Source: SABI01 sp963678555 (GTDB lineage Bacteria; Spirochaetota; Spirochaetia; Sphaerochaetales; Sphaerochaetaceae). Taken from it: a stretch of 64,000 nt of DNA. The stretch is taken from positions 124,001 to 188,000 of the forward strand of contig CAXXJA010000003.1 in the NCBI GenBank assembly GCA_963678555.2, read 5' to 3'. This document shows positions 1 to 9,333 of the stretch, piece by piece; position 1 is the stretch's first letter; every line of letters starts with the position of its first letter. A model generated the notes under the pieces. The model saw nothing but the letters and a program-made list of their open reading frames with translations. It was not told where the DNA came from and searched no databases. Position numbers and translations under genes: made by a program.

Positions 1-363
1 CAGCCGTGCACTTTCGATGAGAGCATGCAGTCTGATAAGCAGTTCATCGACATCAAAGGGTTTGGTCAGATAATCCTGAGCACCTTCCTTGAGCGCTGTG
101 ACCGCATCCTCAATCTCACCATGGGCACTTATCATGATCACCGGCATCCTGAACCCGTTCTGACGAACCCATTTGAGGAGCTCAAGACCGCCCATGCCAG
201 GCATCTTCAGATCAAGGAGGAGTGCATCATAGGTCTGAGCAGCCAGAAACCTCTGAGCGGAAAGACCGTTCTCGGCTGCATCGGTCTCGAACTTCTCGAG
301 CTCAAGATACTTACACACGAGGTTCCTGATATTCAGTTCATCATCCACAACAAGGACACGCAT
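1..363 (-). CDS. Response regulator, N-terminal receiver part (truncated by window edge)
   Basis: Reading the minus strand from the ATG at 363 gives MRVLVVDDE, a phosphoacceptor motif LLLDLKMPGMGG near residue 53 and a switch Lys in LTKPFD. This is a complete receiver domain of about 120 residues, and the rest of the protein lies outside the window. It starts 9 nt after the kinase gene and has a GGAGAG ribosome binding site, so it is the last visible gene of the efflux operon and the likely partner of that kinase. The stretch HGEIEDAVTALKEGAQDYL resembles NtrC/ZraR-type receivers, so a sigma54 activator or an OmpR-like output are both possible. The output domain cannot be seen. Confidence 0.85.
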   Translation of the reverse strand, partial: MRVLVVDDELNIRNLVCKYLELEKFETDAAENGLSAQRFLAAQTYDALLLDLKMPGMGGLELLKWVRQNGFRMPVIMISAHGEIEDAVTALKEGAQDYLTKPFDVDELLIRLHALIESARL

Positions 364-372
364 TCATCTCTC

Positions 373-1674
373 CTACTGGTGAGCCAGAGGCAGGAGAATC
401 CCCACTACGGTACCGCCGCCCTCTCTGCCATACAATGTGATATCGCCACCGCGGGCACGGACGAACTGTCTGCTGATCGAAAGACCGATTCCCGAACCCT
501 TCACCTTGGTAGTAAAGAACGGATCGTAGATCTTATCAAGGTGTTTCGGATCGATTCCATCACCACGGTCCCGGATATAGATATAGAGAAACCGTTTTTT
601 CGAGCGGGTAATCTCTACAGTGACCTCCGGGTCCCTTTCGTCGGTACTCTCGACCGCGTTCTTCAGGACATTCTCGAAGATGGAGCGGGCACGGGAGGGA
701 TCGATCGACACATATGCCTTCTTCATCGAATTGCTAGTGATCGTAATGGGAGTCTCAAAACGCTCGGTCAGGGATCGTATCAGGGATCTGATCTCGATCG
801 GCTCAGGGGTTCCCACAGGGTTCCTCAGGAAATCATTGATCCTGTCGGTGAGGACCTTGAGACGTCTCGACTCCTGATCAATCACGGTGAGCCCTTCAGT
901 GGCATCCTTCGGCAGAGTCTTCTTGAGAATCGCGATCTGGATAGCTATGGCACTGAGCGGATTCTTGATCTCATGTGCGAGGGTCCGTGCAGCCTCGCCG
1001 AGGCTGACAAGCTGTTCCTGACGTGCAAGACGGTCACGATACTTCCTGTTGTTATGAAAGATCCGGAACAGCATCAGATGAAACAGAAACAGCACACCGA
1101 CCGCGACGGCCCCCATCGTACGCACGACGGTCACCCTCTGGTGGTAGGCTCTGCCGTCGAACAGGATATACACGACATCCGGAAAGGTGAGAGGAGAGGG
1201 AAGATAGCCCTGCTCGTCAAGCATCAGGGTCCCCGTCTCCATCTCGATGGAAAACCGGGAGTACCTGAGATACTCGATCATTCCCGTCTCCTGGTTGTAC
1301 GTCGCAGTACCGGTAATGTACTGCTGCTCATCAGGACGCCAGAGATTCGTCAGCTTCTTGCCGTCGATGGTGTTGGGTACCGAACCGAGTCCGAGACGAA
1401 GTCGTCCATTGTTGGAATAGACACCTATACCCATGACGCCGGCATCATCCATCGCCTCGAGTGCGCCTGAGTGTTCTTCCTGAAGCAGCATGAGCGTGGA
1501 ACTCGAGAAGCTCCGCTCCGCCTCATACTGCATCAGATTCGTCTCACGGTCTATGAACAGCTGGGCAAGAAAGATAACGAAGGTCGCGAGGAGGAGGAAC
1601 AGCAGAGAGAGGCTGATAATCGTTACGATATCATCCTTTCCCTCCAGGTAGTTCCTCATTCCTCGTCTATTCAT
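373..1674 (-). CDS. Membrane sensor histidine kinase
   Basis: The protein has 433 residues. A membrane helix lies at about residues 15-40, a sensor segment of about 140 residues follows, and a second helix lies at about 184-206. The H-box HEIKNPL places the phosphorylated His at residue 234. The N-box (NVLKNAVES), G1 (DRGDGID), F (DPFFTTK) and G2 (GSGIGLS) motifs are all present, so the kinase should be active. The fold resembles NtrB/ZraS-type kinases without an obvious HAMP domain. The gene overlaps the permease stop codon by 8 nt, so it is translated as part of the exporter operon, and it probably senses a substrate or envelope stress handled by the pump. The ligand is unknown. Confidence 0.9.
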   Translation of the reverse strand: MNRRGMRNYLEGKDDIVTIISLSLLFLLLATFVIFLAQLFIDRETNLMQYEAERSFSSSTLMLLQEEHSGALEAMDDAGVMGIGVYSNNGRLRLGLGSVPNTIDGKKLTNLWRPDEQQYITGTATYNQETGMIEYLRYSRFSIEMETGTLMLDEQGYLPSPLTFPDVVYILFDGRAYHQRVTVVRTMGAVAVGVLFLFHLMLFRIFHNNRKYRDRLARQEQLVSLGEAARTLAHEIKNPLSAIAIQIAILKKTLPKDATEGLTVIDQESRRLKVLTDRINDFLRNPVGTPEPIEIRSLIRSLTERFETPITITSNSMKKAYVSIDPSRARSIFENVLKNAVESTDERDPEVTVEITRSKKRFLYIYIRDRGDGIDPKHLDKIYDPFFTTKVKGSGIGLSISRQFVRARGGDITLYGREGGGTVVGILLPLAHQ

Positions 1675-2848
1675 AGTTCAGCGCCTCTATCGGATCGAGC
1701 TTCGATGCCTTATAGGCAGGATACCACCCAAAGAAGACTCCAACAAGTGTAGAAAATCCGGCGGCAAGCAGGAATGAGGTATAGGAGATGAACAGCTGCC
1801 ATTCGACAGCACGGGCAACAATGTAACTGATGGATACCCCGAGCACGATCCCGAGCAGTCCCCCGGTCAGGGTGAGCACCATTGCTTCGGTGATGAACTG
1901 CCCCATGATCACCCTCGGAGATGCTCCGAGAGCCTTGCGAACCCCGATCTCCTTGGTACGCTCGGCCACCGAGACCAGCATGATGTTCATGATGCCGATA
2001 CCCCCGACCAGCAGTGATATCGCGGCAATAGCCGCCAGGAAGGAGGAGAGGGTCCCGGTGATGGAACTCGCCATCTCGGCCAGTGAAGCGGGAGAGAAGA
2101 TCCTGTACGCATCTGTTCCCACCGTCGAATCAAGGTAGGCACTCACATTGTCCGATACTTCCAGGGCATCTGCTCCGTCTGCGACCCTGATCACATACGA
2201 GCCGACGTAGGTGGGTTTTACGAACCGGTCCGTGTAGGTATTGTACGGAATGTAGACACTGCCGTTGTACTGCAGGTTGAAGTTTGCATCCTTCTCTTCC
2301 ATCACGGCAACGACCAGATAACTCTTCGCCTGATTTCTGAAGATTGAAATATACCGTCCTACCGCACTCTGGTTCGGAAAGAGTTCAGAGGCCACATCGC
2401 TGCCGAGAACAGCGACCTGACGCGAAGAGAGGTTGTCAGCCAGAGCAAAGAACTCCCCCTCTGCCACTTCGTAGTCGAGAACCGTCGCATACGAAGAAAC
2501 CACCCCTGATACTGTTGCACTGGTGCTCTCCTGCTCAACCCGGATCAGGGCTGAGGAACTGTTGACCGGAAGTACCGTCTCAATGTCCTCTACGTTCCTT
2601 GTAAGGACATCGGTGAACTCCTCATCGAATTCAGCTACCTTCGGGTCACTGCGGTCCGGGAATATCGTGATCGTCTCCAGTCCCCCTTCCACGATCGTCT
2701 GTGTGATACTCTTCGTCGCACTCTGACCGAGGGTAAGAATGGCTATGACCGAACCGACTCCGATGACGATCCCGAGCAGCGAGAGCAGGGTCCTCATCTT
2801 GCTTGCCACCATCGCCTTGAGGGCCAGGTGAATGTTTTCCCAGATCAT
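1667..2848 (-). CDS. MacB-type ABC transporter permease
   Basis: The protein has 393 residues with the MacB/FtsX architecture: an N-terminal membrane helix (residues 16-38, LSLLGIVIGVGSVIAILTL), a large periplasmic domain of about 220 residues, and three C-terminal helices from about residue 270. The motif ERTKEIGVRKALGA before helix 3 is the typical MacB/FtsX coupling segment. Its start overlaps the ATPase stop as ATGA (2845-2848), so the two are translationally coupled. In this family the permease is a mechanotransmission protein that drives a TolC-linked periplasmic duct. The substrate cannot be told from sequence. Confidence 0.93.
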   Translation of the reverse strand: MIWENIHLALKAMVASKMRTLLSLLGIVIGVGSVIAILTLGQSATKSITQTIVEGGLETITIFPDRSDPKVAEFDEEFTDVLTRNVEDIETVLPVNSSSALIRVEQESTSATVSGVVSSYATVLDYEVAEGEFFALADNLSSRQVAVLGSDVASELFPNQSAVGRYISIFRNQAKSYLVVAVMEEKDANFNLQYNGSVYIPYNTYTDRFVKPTYVGSYVIRVADGADALEVSDNVSAYLDSTVGTDAYRIFSPASLAEMASSITGTLSSFLAAIAAISLLVGGIGIMNIMLVSVAERTKEIGVRKALGASPRVIMGQFITEAMVLTLTGGLLGIVLGVSISYIVARAVEWQLFISYTSFLLAAGFSTLVGVFFGWYPAYKASKLDPIEALNYE

Positions 2849-3522
2849 CCTGCTTCTCCTATCCTGCCGTCACGCACATGGATCTGCCGTTTCGCGTGGC
2901 GTGCTATGTCGGTATCGTGAGTGACAAGGACGACAGTGCGTCCTTCGCTGTGCAACTCCTCGAAAAGCTCGAGAATCTGAGCTCCCGTATGAGTGTCGAG
3001 GGCTCCCGTGGGCTCGTCTGCAAGGAGGATCGAAGGGTTGTTGACCAGAGACCTCGCAATGGCAACGCGCTGTTTCTGCCCGCCTGACAGCTCATTCGGA
3101 CGGTGCTTCATCCTGTCTGCCAGCCCCACTTTCTTGAGAGCCGACATTGCGATCTCCCGTCTCTCCCGATAGGGGACCCCGGTGTACAGGAGAGGAGTCG
3201 CCACGTTATCGAGCGCGCTCATCTTCGCAAGGAGATTGAACTGCTGGAACACGAAGCCGACCTTCTGATTCCGCACATAGGCAAGATCCTTCTCATCCAT
3301 ACCCAGAGTCATCTCTCCGTCGATATGGATATAGCCGTCCGTGGGTGTATCAAGACACCCGATGAGGTTCATCAGCGTCGACTTGCCCGAACCTGAGGGT
3401 CCCGTGATCGACACGAAGTCCCCGCGGTCGATGGTAAGGGTCACCCCGTCAAGAGCCTTGACGATGATCTCACCCATCGTGTAGTACCGTCTTACATCCT
3501 GTAATTCTATCACTGGTTTCAT
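2845..3522 (-). CDS. MacB/LolD-type ABC transporter ATPase
   Basis: The 225-residue ATPase has Walker A GPSGSGKST, Q-loop VFQQFNLL, signature LSGGQKQR, Walker B ILLADEPTGALD and H-loop VTHD, all intact. The TGALDTHTG segment is characteristic of the MacB/LolD branch, which powers permeases with large periplasmic domains. It is coupled to the downstream permease by an ATGA overlap and follows the membrane-fusion gene by 14 nt. Together they form a MacAB-TolC-like tripartite exporter. Confidence 0.95.
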   Translation of the reverse strand: MKPVIELQDVRRYYTMGEIIVKALDGVTLTIDRGDFVSITGPSGSGKSTLMNLIGCLDTPTDGYIHIDGEMTLGMDEKDLAYVRNQKVGFVFQQFNLLAKMSALDNVATPLLYTGVPYRERREIAMSALKKVGLADRMKHRPNELSGGQKQRVAIARSLVNNPSILLADEPTGALDTHTGAQILELFEELHSEGRTVVLVTHDTDIARHAKRQIHVRDGRIGEAG

Positions 3523-3536
3523 ATAGCCCTCCCCTT

Positions 3537-4673
3537 TTACTGTGGAGGTCTTCCCGAACCGCCTCCGGGGCCGGTACCGGGAACACGGAATGAGGTAGAC
3601 GAAGAACCTTCACTGGTTCCCGTAAGAATCACGTCTCCTGCCTTCAGGTCTCCACCGACGACTTCACTCATTCCTTCACCGAGGTACTTCACCTTCACTA
3701 CGACTGCCGTTATCTCACCGTCAGAACCCTTCTTACGGACCACAGAGTCTCCAGTGCGGTTCTCGCTTACGGCGATGGTCGGGATCACCAGAGAGGTTCT
3801 CTCCGAGCCGCTGCTGATCGTACCTGCGAAGGTGTATCCAGGAGCTATACCTGCCGGGGGGTCATCGATGACGAGCTCCACGTCCATCACACCAATCCCC
3901 TGGCTGGTGGTTCTGCCGAGCATAGGTATGTAGTCTAGATATGCAAGGACATCCTCATTCGGGACAGCATCAAAGTTCAAAGTAGCTTCCATACCGTCGG
4001 TAACACTCTGCATATCAATCTCATCGATCTCCACAGTCGCTTTGAGACGGCTGGTGTCGACCAGGATGATTACCACTGTACCGGCTTCCGCATAATCACC
4101 TTCGTCTACGGCAACCGAAGCGACCACGCCGTCGAAGTTCGCATAAGCTCTGGTGTACTCAAGATTGTTCTTCCTGAGTTCAAGCTGCATCTCGTAGAGT
4201 TTCAGTTGACTGGCCGCGCCTTCGAGACGTGCACCGGCTATCAGATTCTCGATGTTCGCGATCTCATACCGCTGTGAGGTATCGTCTATGGTAGCAAGAA
4301 GATCCCCCTCATTCACCCGGTCTCCCTCTTCGACGTTGACACTGGTGACCGCTCCTGTTGAACGGAAGACAACCTGCTGTATCTGGTACGGTTCTACAGA
4401 GCCGCTGATATCTATCGTCTGAGATACTACTATCTCACGGACAGTGCTCTCCGTTACGGTCACATCTGCAGTCTCTGTCTCCTGAGTTCCCGCCCACCAC
4501 CAGGTACCATTTTTCTGATACAGAAAGAAGGTGACTGCCAATGCAGCCAGGATCACGGCAAGGATCGACCAGTTGATGATCTTACGTCTTCTCATGCGCT
4601 GTTTTCGTTTCTGAAGAGAAAGTTTCACTCTCTCTTCCGTGCTCATCTCTTTGGGTGTACTGTTCTGTTCCAT
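3537..4673 (-). CDS. Periplasmic membrane-fusion (adaptor) protein, MacA/HlyD family
   Basis: The protein has 378 residues with a short basic cytoplasmic tail, a membrane anchor at about residues 33-53 (NWSILAVILAALAVTFFLYQ), a biotinyl-lipoyl-like half motif (VNEGDLLATIDDTSQ), a short helical hairpin, the second lipoyl half (ANFDGVVASVAVDEGD), a beta-barrel and a C-terminal membrane-proximal domain. The last 20 residues are Gly/Pro rich. The hairpin is shorter than in typical MacA. It bridges the ABC permease and the TolC-like outer-membrane channel encoded next to it. The AAGGAAT ribosome binding site is well placed. Confidence 0.92.
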   Translation of the reverse strand: MEQNSTPKEMSTEERVKLSLQKRKQRMRRRKIINWSILAVILAALAVTFFLYQKNGTWWWAGTQETETADVTVTESTVREIVVSQTIDISGSVEPYQIQQVVFRSTGAVTSVNVEEGDRVNEGDLLATIDDTSQRYEIANIENLIAGARLEGAASQLKLYEMQLELRKNNLEYTRAYANFDGVVASVAVDEGDYAEAGTVVIILVDTSRLKATVEIDEIDMQSVTDGMEATLNFDAVPNEDVLAYLDYIPMLGRTTSQGIGVMDVELVIDDPPAGIAPGYTFAGTISSGSERTSLVIPTIAVSENRTGDSVVRKKGSDGEITAVVVKVKYLGEGMSEVVGGDLKAGDVILTGTSEGSSSTSFRVPGTGPGGGSGRPPQ

Positions 4674-4690
4674 AGTATATTCCTTATCAA

Positions 4691-6114
4691 TTAATACTGC
4701 ATCTGAGCGATCTGTTCACTGAGGATAAGACCTTCCAGGGCAAGGATCTTCTGTTGGTAGGCATCCAGGGCGAGGACATGTTCAGCCTCAACCACTTCCT
4801 GTTCTGTGTTGAGACCCAGCGAGAATCCCTCCTGAACACTGGCCAGCTGACTTTCATGGTACTCGAGGGTGAGTGCGAATTCCTCTGTCTCACTCTGCCA
4901 GGTGAGGATGGCATTGGAAAGGTTCTGAGCATCTATCTGGTAGGCAAGCATATCCTGTGCATAGGTGAGCTGTGCTGTTGCGAGTTCATTCGCATAGAGC
5001 CTCTCCTGTATGCTTCGCGCCTCGCTGTCGAGTGAGGACCAGGAACCGCCTATCGTAACCGTGGGGGTGAAGGTCCCTCCCGAGGAGATATCGAGACCGA
5101 CGGACGCGTTTGTGGAAAAGCCTCCTCCCGTGTAACTGCCCCCTGCCGAGAGACTGTAGTCGGCACTCGCGGTACCCGTGTTCACGTACCTGGTTGACGC
5201 ACTTCCGTTGAGAGCGAAGGAGGGCACAGACCAGCCGGCACCGGAGGCCACACTCTGGCGTTCAAGAAGCGCCACCTGCTCCCGTGCTATCTCGACATCG
5301 AGTTCTGAAAGGACGAGATCACTGTTTCCGCCGGCGAGGGGAGAGAAGGAGAGAGAGGGGAACGGGATCTCATCCACAGCCCGATAGTCTGTCCCGGTAA
5401 GCTGTCTGTACTGGACCTGCGCAAGAGCAAGCTGCTTCTCACTTGACGCCAGGGCGCGCTTCAGGGAGCTCAGCTGAAGTTCGTACCCCTTATAGAGGGC
5501 ACTATCCTTTCCGTAGCGCCAAGAGCCAGGGTATTGGACATCGTTGTCTCAAGATCTGTACTATCCTGACTCAGTGAAGCGATGTTCTTCTCATGGGTGA
5601 GAATCTCACTGATACTGGTATAGACCGAGATGGTGAAGTTGCTGACATTGGTGCGGTAGAGGGTCTCGTTCTGCAGGATACTCCTGGCATCCCGAAGGTC
5701 CTGCAGGGTATCTCCGTTATCCAGGGTCGAAAAGGAATGGGCTACAGAGAGTGAAGGAGTTGCCAGGAACGCTGAGGAATCGAGCGAGTAGATGATCTGC
5801 CCCGGGGTGATCATCACGGTGGTACTCTCTTCGGTGGGAAGAGCGATCGTGATGTCGGCCGTACCGGTCAGCACAGTCTCTGTCACCCCTGATAGGCTCA
5901 TGTCTGTATAGGTAAGTGACGGGTTGACGCTCACACTTGTCTTCTTCTCGATATCCGTGAGGGAGAGTTCCGTACTCTCTTTGCTCAGCTGGTACATCTG
6001 CAGCATCGCGGAGTTCTCCTTCGCATCCCCAAGGAGCTCCTCAAGGGGAACTGCAAACAGGGGAAGGAGTGTCAGCAGCAGTACTGCCGATACGGTCAGG
6101 ATTGTTCGTTTCAT
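4691..6114 (-). pseudogene. TolC-type outer-membrane efflux protein, split by a frameshift near 5515
   Basis: Two reading frames make up one TolC-like protein of about 474 residues. The 5' part starts at 6114 (MKRTILTVSAVLLLTLLPLFA, a signal peptide, with GAGGAAA upstream) and runs to a stop at 5470. The 3' part continues in another frame to 4691. Adding one base near 5515 would read NTLALG-x-YGKDSALYKGYELQLSSLK and join both halves without a gap. The second half shows the usual long amphipathic helices and NTEQEVVEAEHVLA. The gene is first in the exporter operon. Either it is a real recent frameshift that would disable export, or a sequencing error. Confidence 0.85.
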
Positions 6115-6324
6115 ATAGTTTTTCCTCATCATACGCTCTGTTGTCTTCACTATTATAGATAAGACAATACGGGTCAAAAGGAAAGGGAAAGCTCCCATTC
6201 TTCACCAAACCTTCACCATCAGGAACCGCAGGTGTCACATCAGAATACCCCTCAAACCTTCGGCAGGAATCGGCTATCGGCGTCAGACAGGGCGATTCCA
6301 CCGGGAGGTATCAGGCGCTGGCTG

Positions 6325-7044
6325 CTACAGGAGACTCTCTCCGCCATCCACATGGATCACCTGACCGGTGAGAGAACGGTTGGAGATCAGAAAATCACAG
6401 GTTGCGAGGATATCTTCCAGAGTAGCCAGCTCTCTGAGAGGGATTTCCTGCTTTCTTCTTTCAAAGTAGAGACGTTCTGCCTCGCTGTTGGGCAGGACCA
6501 GACCGGGAGCTATGGCATTGACGCGCACTTCGGGGGCGCTGAGCAGGGCAAGCGGAGCTACCTGCTGCATCAGAGCACTCTTGGAGAGAGCATACAGAGG
6601 ACGCTGCAGGACCTGGTGCGAGGCAGTCGCATCACCGAAGTGGATGATAAGGGCTCTCTGAACCCCTCCTGCAATCATGGCGTGCAGCCGCCTGGTCAGG
6701 AGGAAGGCTGCACGCACATGAAGGGCATACGCGTCCTCCCACTGACTGCTGTCGCTCCCGCTGAAGTCCACTGTCCGAAAGACACTGGCACAGTTCACCA
6801 CCACATCCACATGAGAAAAGCTGGTAAACACCTCCCGATAGATCCGGTCTATATCTTCCTCGCGCCGAAGATCACCCTGAAACACCGGGGCATTCCCGCA
6901 CAGACGCGAGGTCTCACTCACCCCTTCTCTGTCCCGGTAATAGTGGAGTGCCATCCGGTACCCCTGCCGGTGCAGGTGTTCTGCCACTGCACGTCCTATC
7001 CTGTCTGACCCGCCCAGAATGAGCGCACTGTGATTCTTTACCAT
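6325..7044 (-). CDS. Short-chain dehydrogenase/reductase, pteridine reductase (FolM)-like
   Basis: The protein has 239 residues from the ATG at 7044. The Rossmann motif GGSDRIGRAVAEHL contains the Arg typical of NADPH-dependent pteridine reductases, NCASVF replaces the usual NNAG, and the active-site YALSK is present. The C-terminus (GQVIHVDGGESLL) is the classic SDR ending. FolM/PTR1 enzymes reduce dihydromonapterin or dihydrofolate; other SDR substrates remain possible. An upstream start at 7143 would overlap ftsH and is not favoured. There is no ribosome binding site before 7044, but a TATAGT -10 element ends 6 nt upstream, suggesting a leaderless mRNA. It is divergent from ftsH. Confidence 0.8.
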   Translation of the reverse strand: MVKNHSALILGGSDRIGRAVAEHLHRQGYRMALHYYRDREGVSETSRLCGNAPVFQGDLRREEDIDRIYREVFTSFSHVDVVVNCASVFRTVDFSGSDSSQWEDAYALHVRAAFLLTRRLHAMIAGGVQRALIIHFGDATASHQVLQRPLYALSKSALMQQVAPLALLSAPEVRVNAIAPGLVLPNSEAERLYFERRKQEIPLRELATLEDILATCDFLISNRSLTGQVIHVDGGESLL

Positions 7045-7050
7045 ATCTTC

Positions 7051-7079
7051 ACTATAACCGGTTTGAATCGATTTGTCGC
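7051..7079 (-). promoter_or_regulatory. Promoter of the SDR gene, leaderless type
   Basis: On the minus strand, GCGACA (7079-7074) and TATAGT (7056-7051) are 17 nt apart, and the ATG begins 6 nt after the -10 element. Transcription would start at or next to the start codon. The -35 overlaps that of the divergent ftsH promoter. Confidence 0.5.
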
Positions 7080-7101
7080 TTCCTCTATCCATGCGTATAT
7101 T
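7073..7101 (+). promoter_or_regulatory. Candidate ftsH promoter
   Basis: TTGTCG at 7073-7078 and TATATT at 7096-7101 are separated by 17 nt. The predicted transcript has a leader of about 25 nt carrying AGGGAG before the ftsH ATG. It overlaps the divergent SDR promoter. Confidence 0.5.
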
Positions 7102-7132
7102 GATTAGTATCCTAACTACATAGGGAGACAGA

Positions 7133-9073
7133 ATGATGCACACAGAACAGTCCGATAGAAACGCCGAGGCGATGGCAGCTCAGGAACAGAAGAAGAAACA
7201 ACGGAAGGAGACCCCGGGAATCCACAGTGAGAACGGGACCTTCTTCAAGGTACCGAAGAACTTCCGCTTCTCCTTCTGGTACTTCCTCGTCATCATACTC
7301 GCCATCACGCTTATGAACTCATTCCTCTACACAGGTTCATCCACGATGATGATCGACTACGATGAATTCAAGGAGCGGATCCTCAGCGGCGAGATCGCAC
7401 GAGTGAGGATCTCCGAGGATCTCCTCACCGGGTATACCGTCACTGCTGCCGGGACTGCACAGGGCCAGATATCAGCAGAAACCAGCTACTCCACCTATTC
7501 GGTGGACGACCCGGGCCTCATACCCCTCCTTGATACCAATGGAGTAGAATATTATGCGACTCCACCCGAAAAACCGAGCCTCCTTTCAACGATGCTCTCT
7601 ACCTTCTTCCCCTTCATCCTCTTCTTCTTCATCTGGCGCTTTGCACTGAAGAAGATGCAGGGAGGTTCAGGGGGTGGAGGCGTTCTCTCGTTCAACCAGA
7701 ACAAGGCGAAGATCGTTGCCGAAGGTGACACAGGAATTCGTTTCAGTGATGTACAGGGAGTTGATGAGAGCAAGTGGGAACTTGAAGAGGTGGTTGACTT
7801 CCTCAGGAAACCCGAGCGGTATGAGAAAGTAGGAGGGAAGATCCCCAAGGGCGTCCTCCTTGTCGGACCCCCGGGTACCGGTAAGACCCTCCTTGCAAAG
7901 GCTGTCGCCGGCGAAGCGGGAGTTCCGTTCTTCAAGATGAGCGGTGCCGACTTCGTCGAGATGTTCGTCGGTGTGGGAGCGGCACGGGTGAGGGACCTGT
8001 TCCGTCAGGCACGGGAGAACTCTCCCTGTATTATATTCATCGATGAGATCGATGCGATCGGAAGGAGCCGCAGTCAGGGCGGATTCGGGGGAAATGATGA
8101 GAGGGAACAGACCCTCAATCAGCTGCTCGTTGAGATGGACGGCTTTGATGCGCGAAGCGGTGTCATCATCATCGCAGCCACGAACCGTCCCGAAATCCTT
8201 GATCAGGCTCTCCTGCGACCGGGACGATTCGATCGTCAGGTCCTCGTGGACAAACCCGATCTGACAGGACGTTTTGAGATTTTGAAACTCCATACCAAGG
8301 AGATCTCCCTTGATACGAGTGTTGACCTGAAGAAGATCGCCCAGGCGGCAGCAGGGCTCAGCGGAGCAGATCTTGCAAATATCGCAAACGAGGCAGCTCT
8401 CATGGCAGTGAGAGGGGAACGGGAGGTGGTGAGTCAGCAGGATTTCGAAGAAGCAATAGAGAAATCGGTTGCCGGTCTTCAACGGAAGTCAAGGATTCTC
8501 AGTGAAAGTGAGCGAGAGAAGATCGCCTACCACGAAGTGGGGCATGCAGTGAGTGCATACCTCACAGAGAGTGCCTCCCCGGTCAGCAAGATATCGATCA
8601 TTCCCCGTGGCTACGGCGCCCTTGGGTATACTCTTCAGTACCCGACCGAGGACAAGTTCCTGATGAGCGAGAGTGAGCTCCTGGGTACGATCGACACCCT
8701 CCTCGGAGGTCGGGCGGCTGAAGAGCTCATCTTCGGTGAAGTCTCCACCGGTGCCGGCAATGATATAGCACGGGCCAGTGACCTTGTCCGCCAGATGATC
8801 AGCGAGTTCGGCATGAGTGAGAAGTACCGGAACATCACGCTGCCGAGTACGACAAAGCAGGGACTCGGGGGAGCCAGAGAATATTCAGAGAAAGCACAGG
8901 AGTATATTGACAGTGAGACAGCACGTATCATCGCAGAACGCTACGGGATCGTCCTCGACAACCTGAAGAAGAACAGGGATACCATCGAGAACATCACACG
9001 GATTCTCCTTGAGAAGGAAGTGATCGACGGAGGGGAGTTCAGGACACTGGCAGATAGTCTCACGAGCCGGTAA
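7133..9073 (+). CDS. ftsH: ATP-dependent zinc metalloprotease FtsH
   Basis: The protein has 646 residues, the usual FtsH length. It has a hydrophilic N-terminal stretch of about 42 residues, membrane helices at about 43-65 and 144-167 around a periplasmic loop, and an AAA module with Walker A GPPGTGKT (about 244-251), Walker B IIFIDEIDAIG and the second region of homology ending LLRPGRFDRQ. The zinc site is HEVGH at 467-471, with Val where most FtsH have Ala. FtsH degrades unassembled membrane proteins and some regulators at the inner membrane. AGGGAG precedes two adjacent ATG codons (7133 and 7136), so either could be used. Confidence 0.98.
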   Translation: MMHTEQSDRNAEAMAAQEQKKKQRKETPGIHSENGTFFKVPKNFRFSFWYFLVIILAITLMNSFLYTGSSTMMIDYDEFKERILSGEIARVRISEDLLTGYTVTAAGTAQGQISAETSYSTYSVDDPGLIPLLDTNGVEYYATPPEKPSLLSTMLSTFFPFILFFFIWRFALKKMQGGSGGGGVLSFNQNKAKIVAEGDTGIRFSDVQGVDESKWELEEVVDFLRKPERYEKVGGKIPKGVLLVGPPGTGKTLLAKAVAGEAGVPFFKMSGADFVEMFVGVGAARVRDLFRQARENSPCIIFIDEIDAIGRSRSQGGFGGNDEREQTLNQLLVEMDGFDARSGVIIIAATNRPEILDQALLRPGRFDRQVLVDKPDLTGRFEILKLHTKEISLDTSVDLKKIAQAAAGLSGADLANIANEAALMAVRGEREVVSQQDFEEAIEKSVAGLQRKSRILSESEREKIAYHEVGHAVSAYLTESASPVSKISIIPRGYGALGYTLQYPTEDKFLMSESELLGTIDTLLGGRAAEELIFGEVSTGAGNDIARASDLVRQMISEFGMSEKYRNITLPSTTKQGLGGAREYSEKAQEYIDSETARIIAERYGIVLDNLKKNRDTIENITRILLEKEVIDGGEFRTLADSLTSR

Positions 9074-9098
9074 GCAGAGAGCGGGACTCACGTATATA

Positions 9099-9130
9099 CG
9101 GCATCAGAAGGGGAACCTGATGCCGCTGTT
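9099..9130 (+). terminator. Intrinsic terminator after ftsH
   Basis: A 9-bp stem (CGGCATCAG at 9099-9107 with CTGATGCCG at 9117-9125) has a 9-nt loop and is followed by CTGTTTCTTCT. It sits 26 nt after the ftsH stop. Confidence 0.75.
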
Positions 9131-9221
9131 TCTTCTGTCCAGACCTGAACACAGTCAGAAGGAACAGAACGTGTCATCTTTTTCCACAGCATATCACACT
9201 CTACATGCGCCTCATCATATA

Positions 9222-9241
9222 AATTCTTTTATAAAAGAATT
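9222..9241. repeat. Perfect 20-bp palindrome
   Basis: AATTCTTTTATAAAAGAATT is self-complementary over 20 bp and lies in an unusually AT-rich stretch (9215-9310) before the DUF4143 ATPase gene. It may be an operator or a hairpin. Confidence 0.7.
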
Positions 9242-9333
9242 ATTCTATTAATGACAAATCTAAACTCATATAAAAGAAATATATTGATAACACATCCCAT
9301 TTACGCTACTATAATGGAAACAGGAGTGCGAGC

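Noticed and set aside
25..1470. Open frame of 481 codons on the plus strand
   Set aside because: It is antisense to the histidine kinase and response regulator, which have complete motifs; no family features of its own.
6232..7008. Plus-strand open frame over the SDR gene
   Set aside because: It mirrors the SDR, which has Rossmann and YxxxK motifs, and lacks a ribosome binding site.
9284..9315. TTGATA ... TATAAT as promoter of the DUF4143 gene
   Set aside because: The spacer is 20 nt and transcription would begin inside the ribosome binding site, so the match is doubtful.
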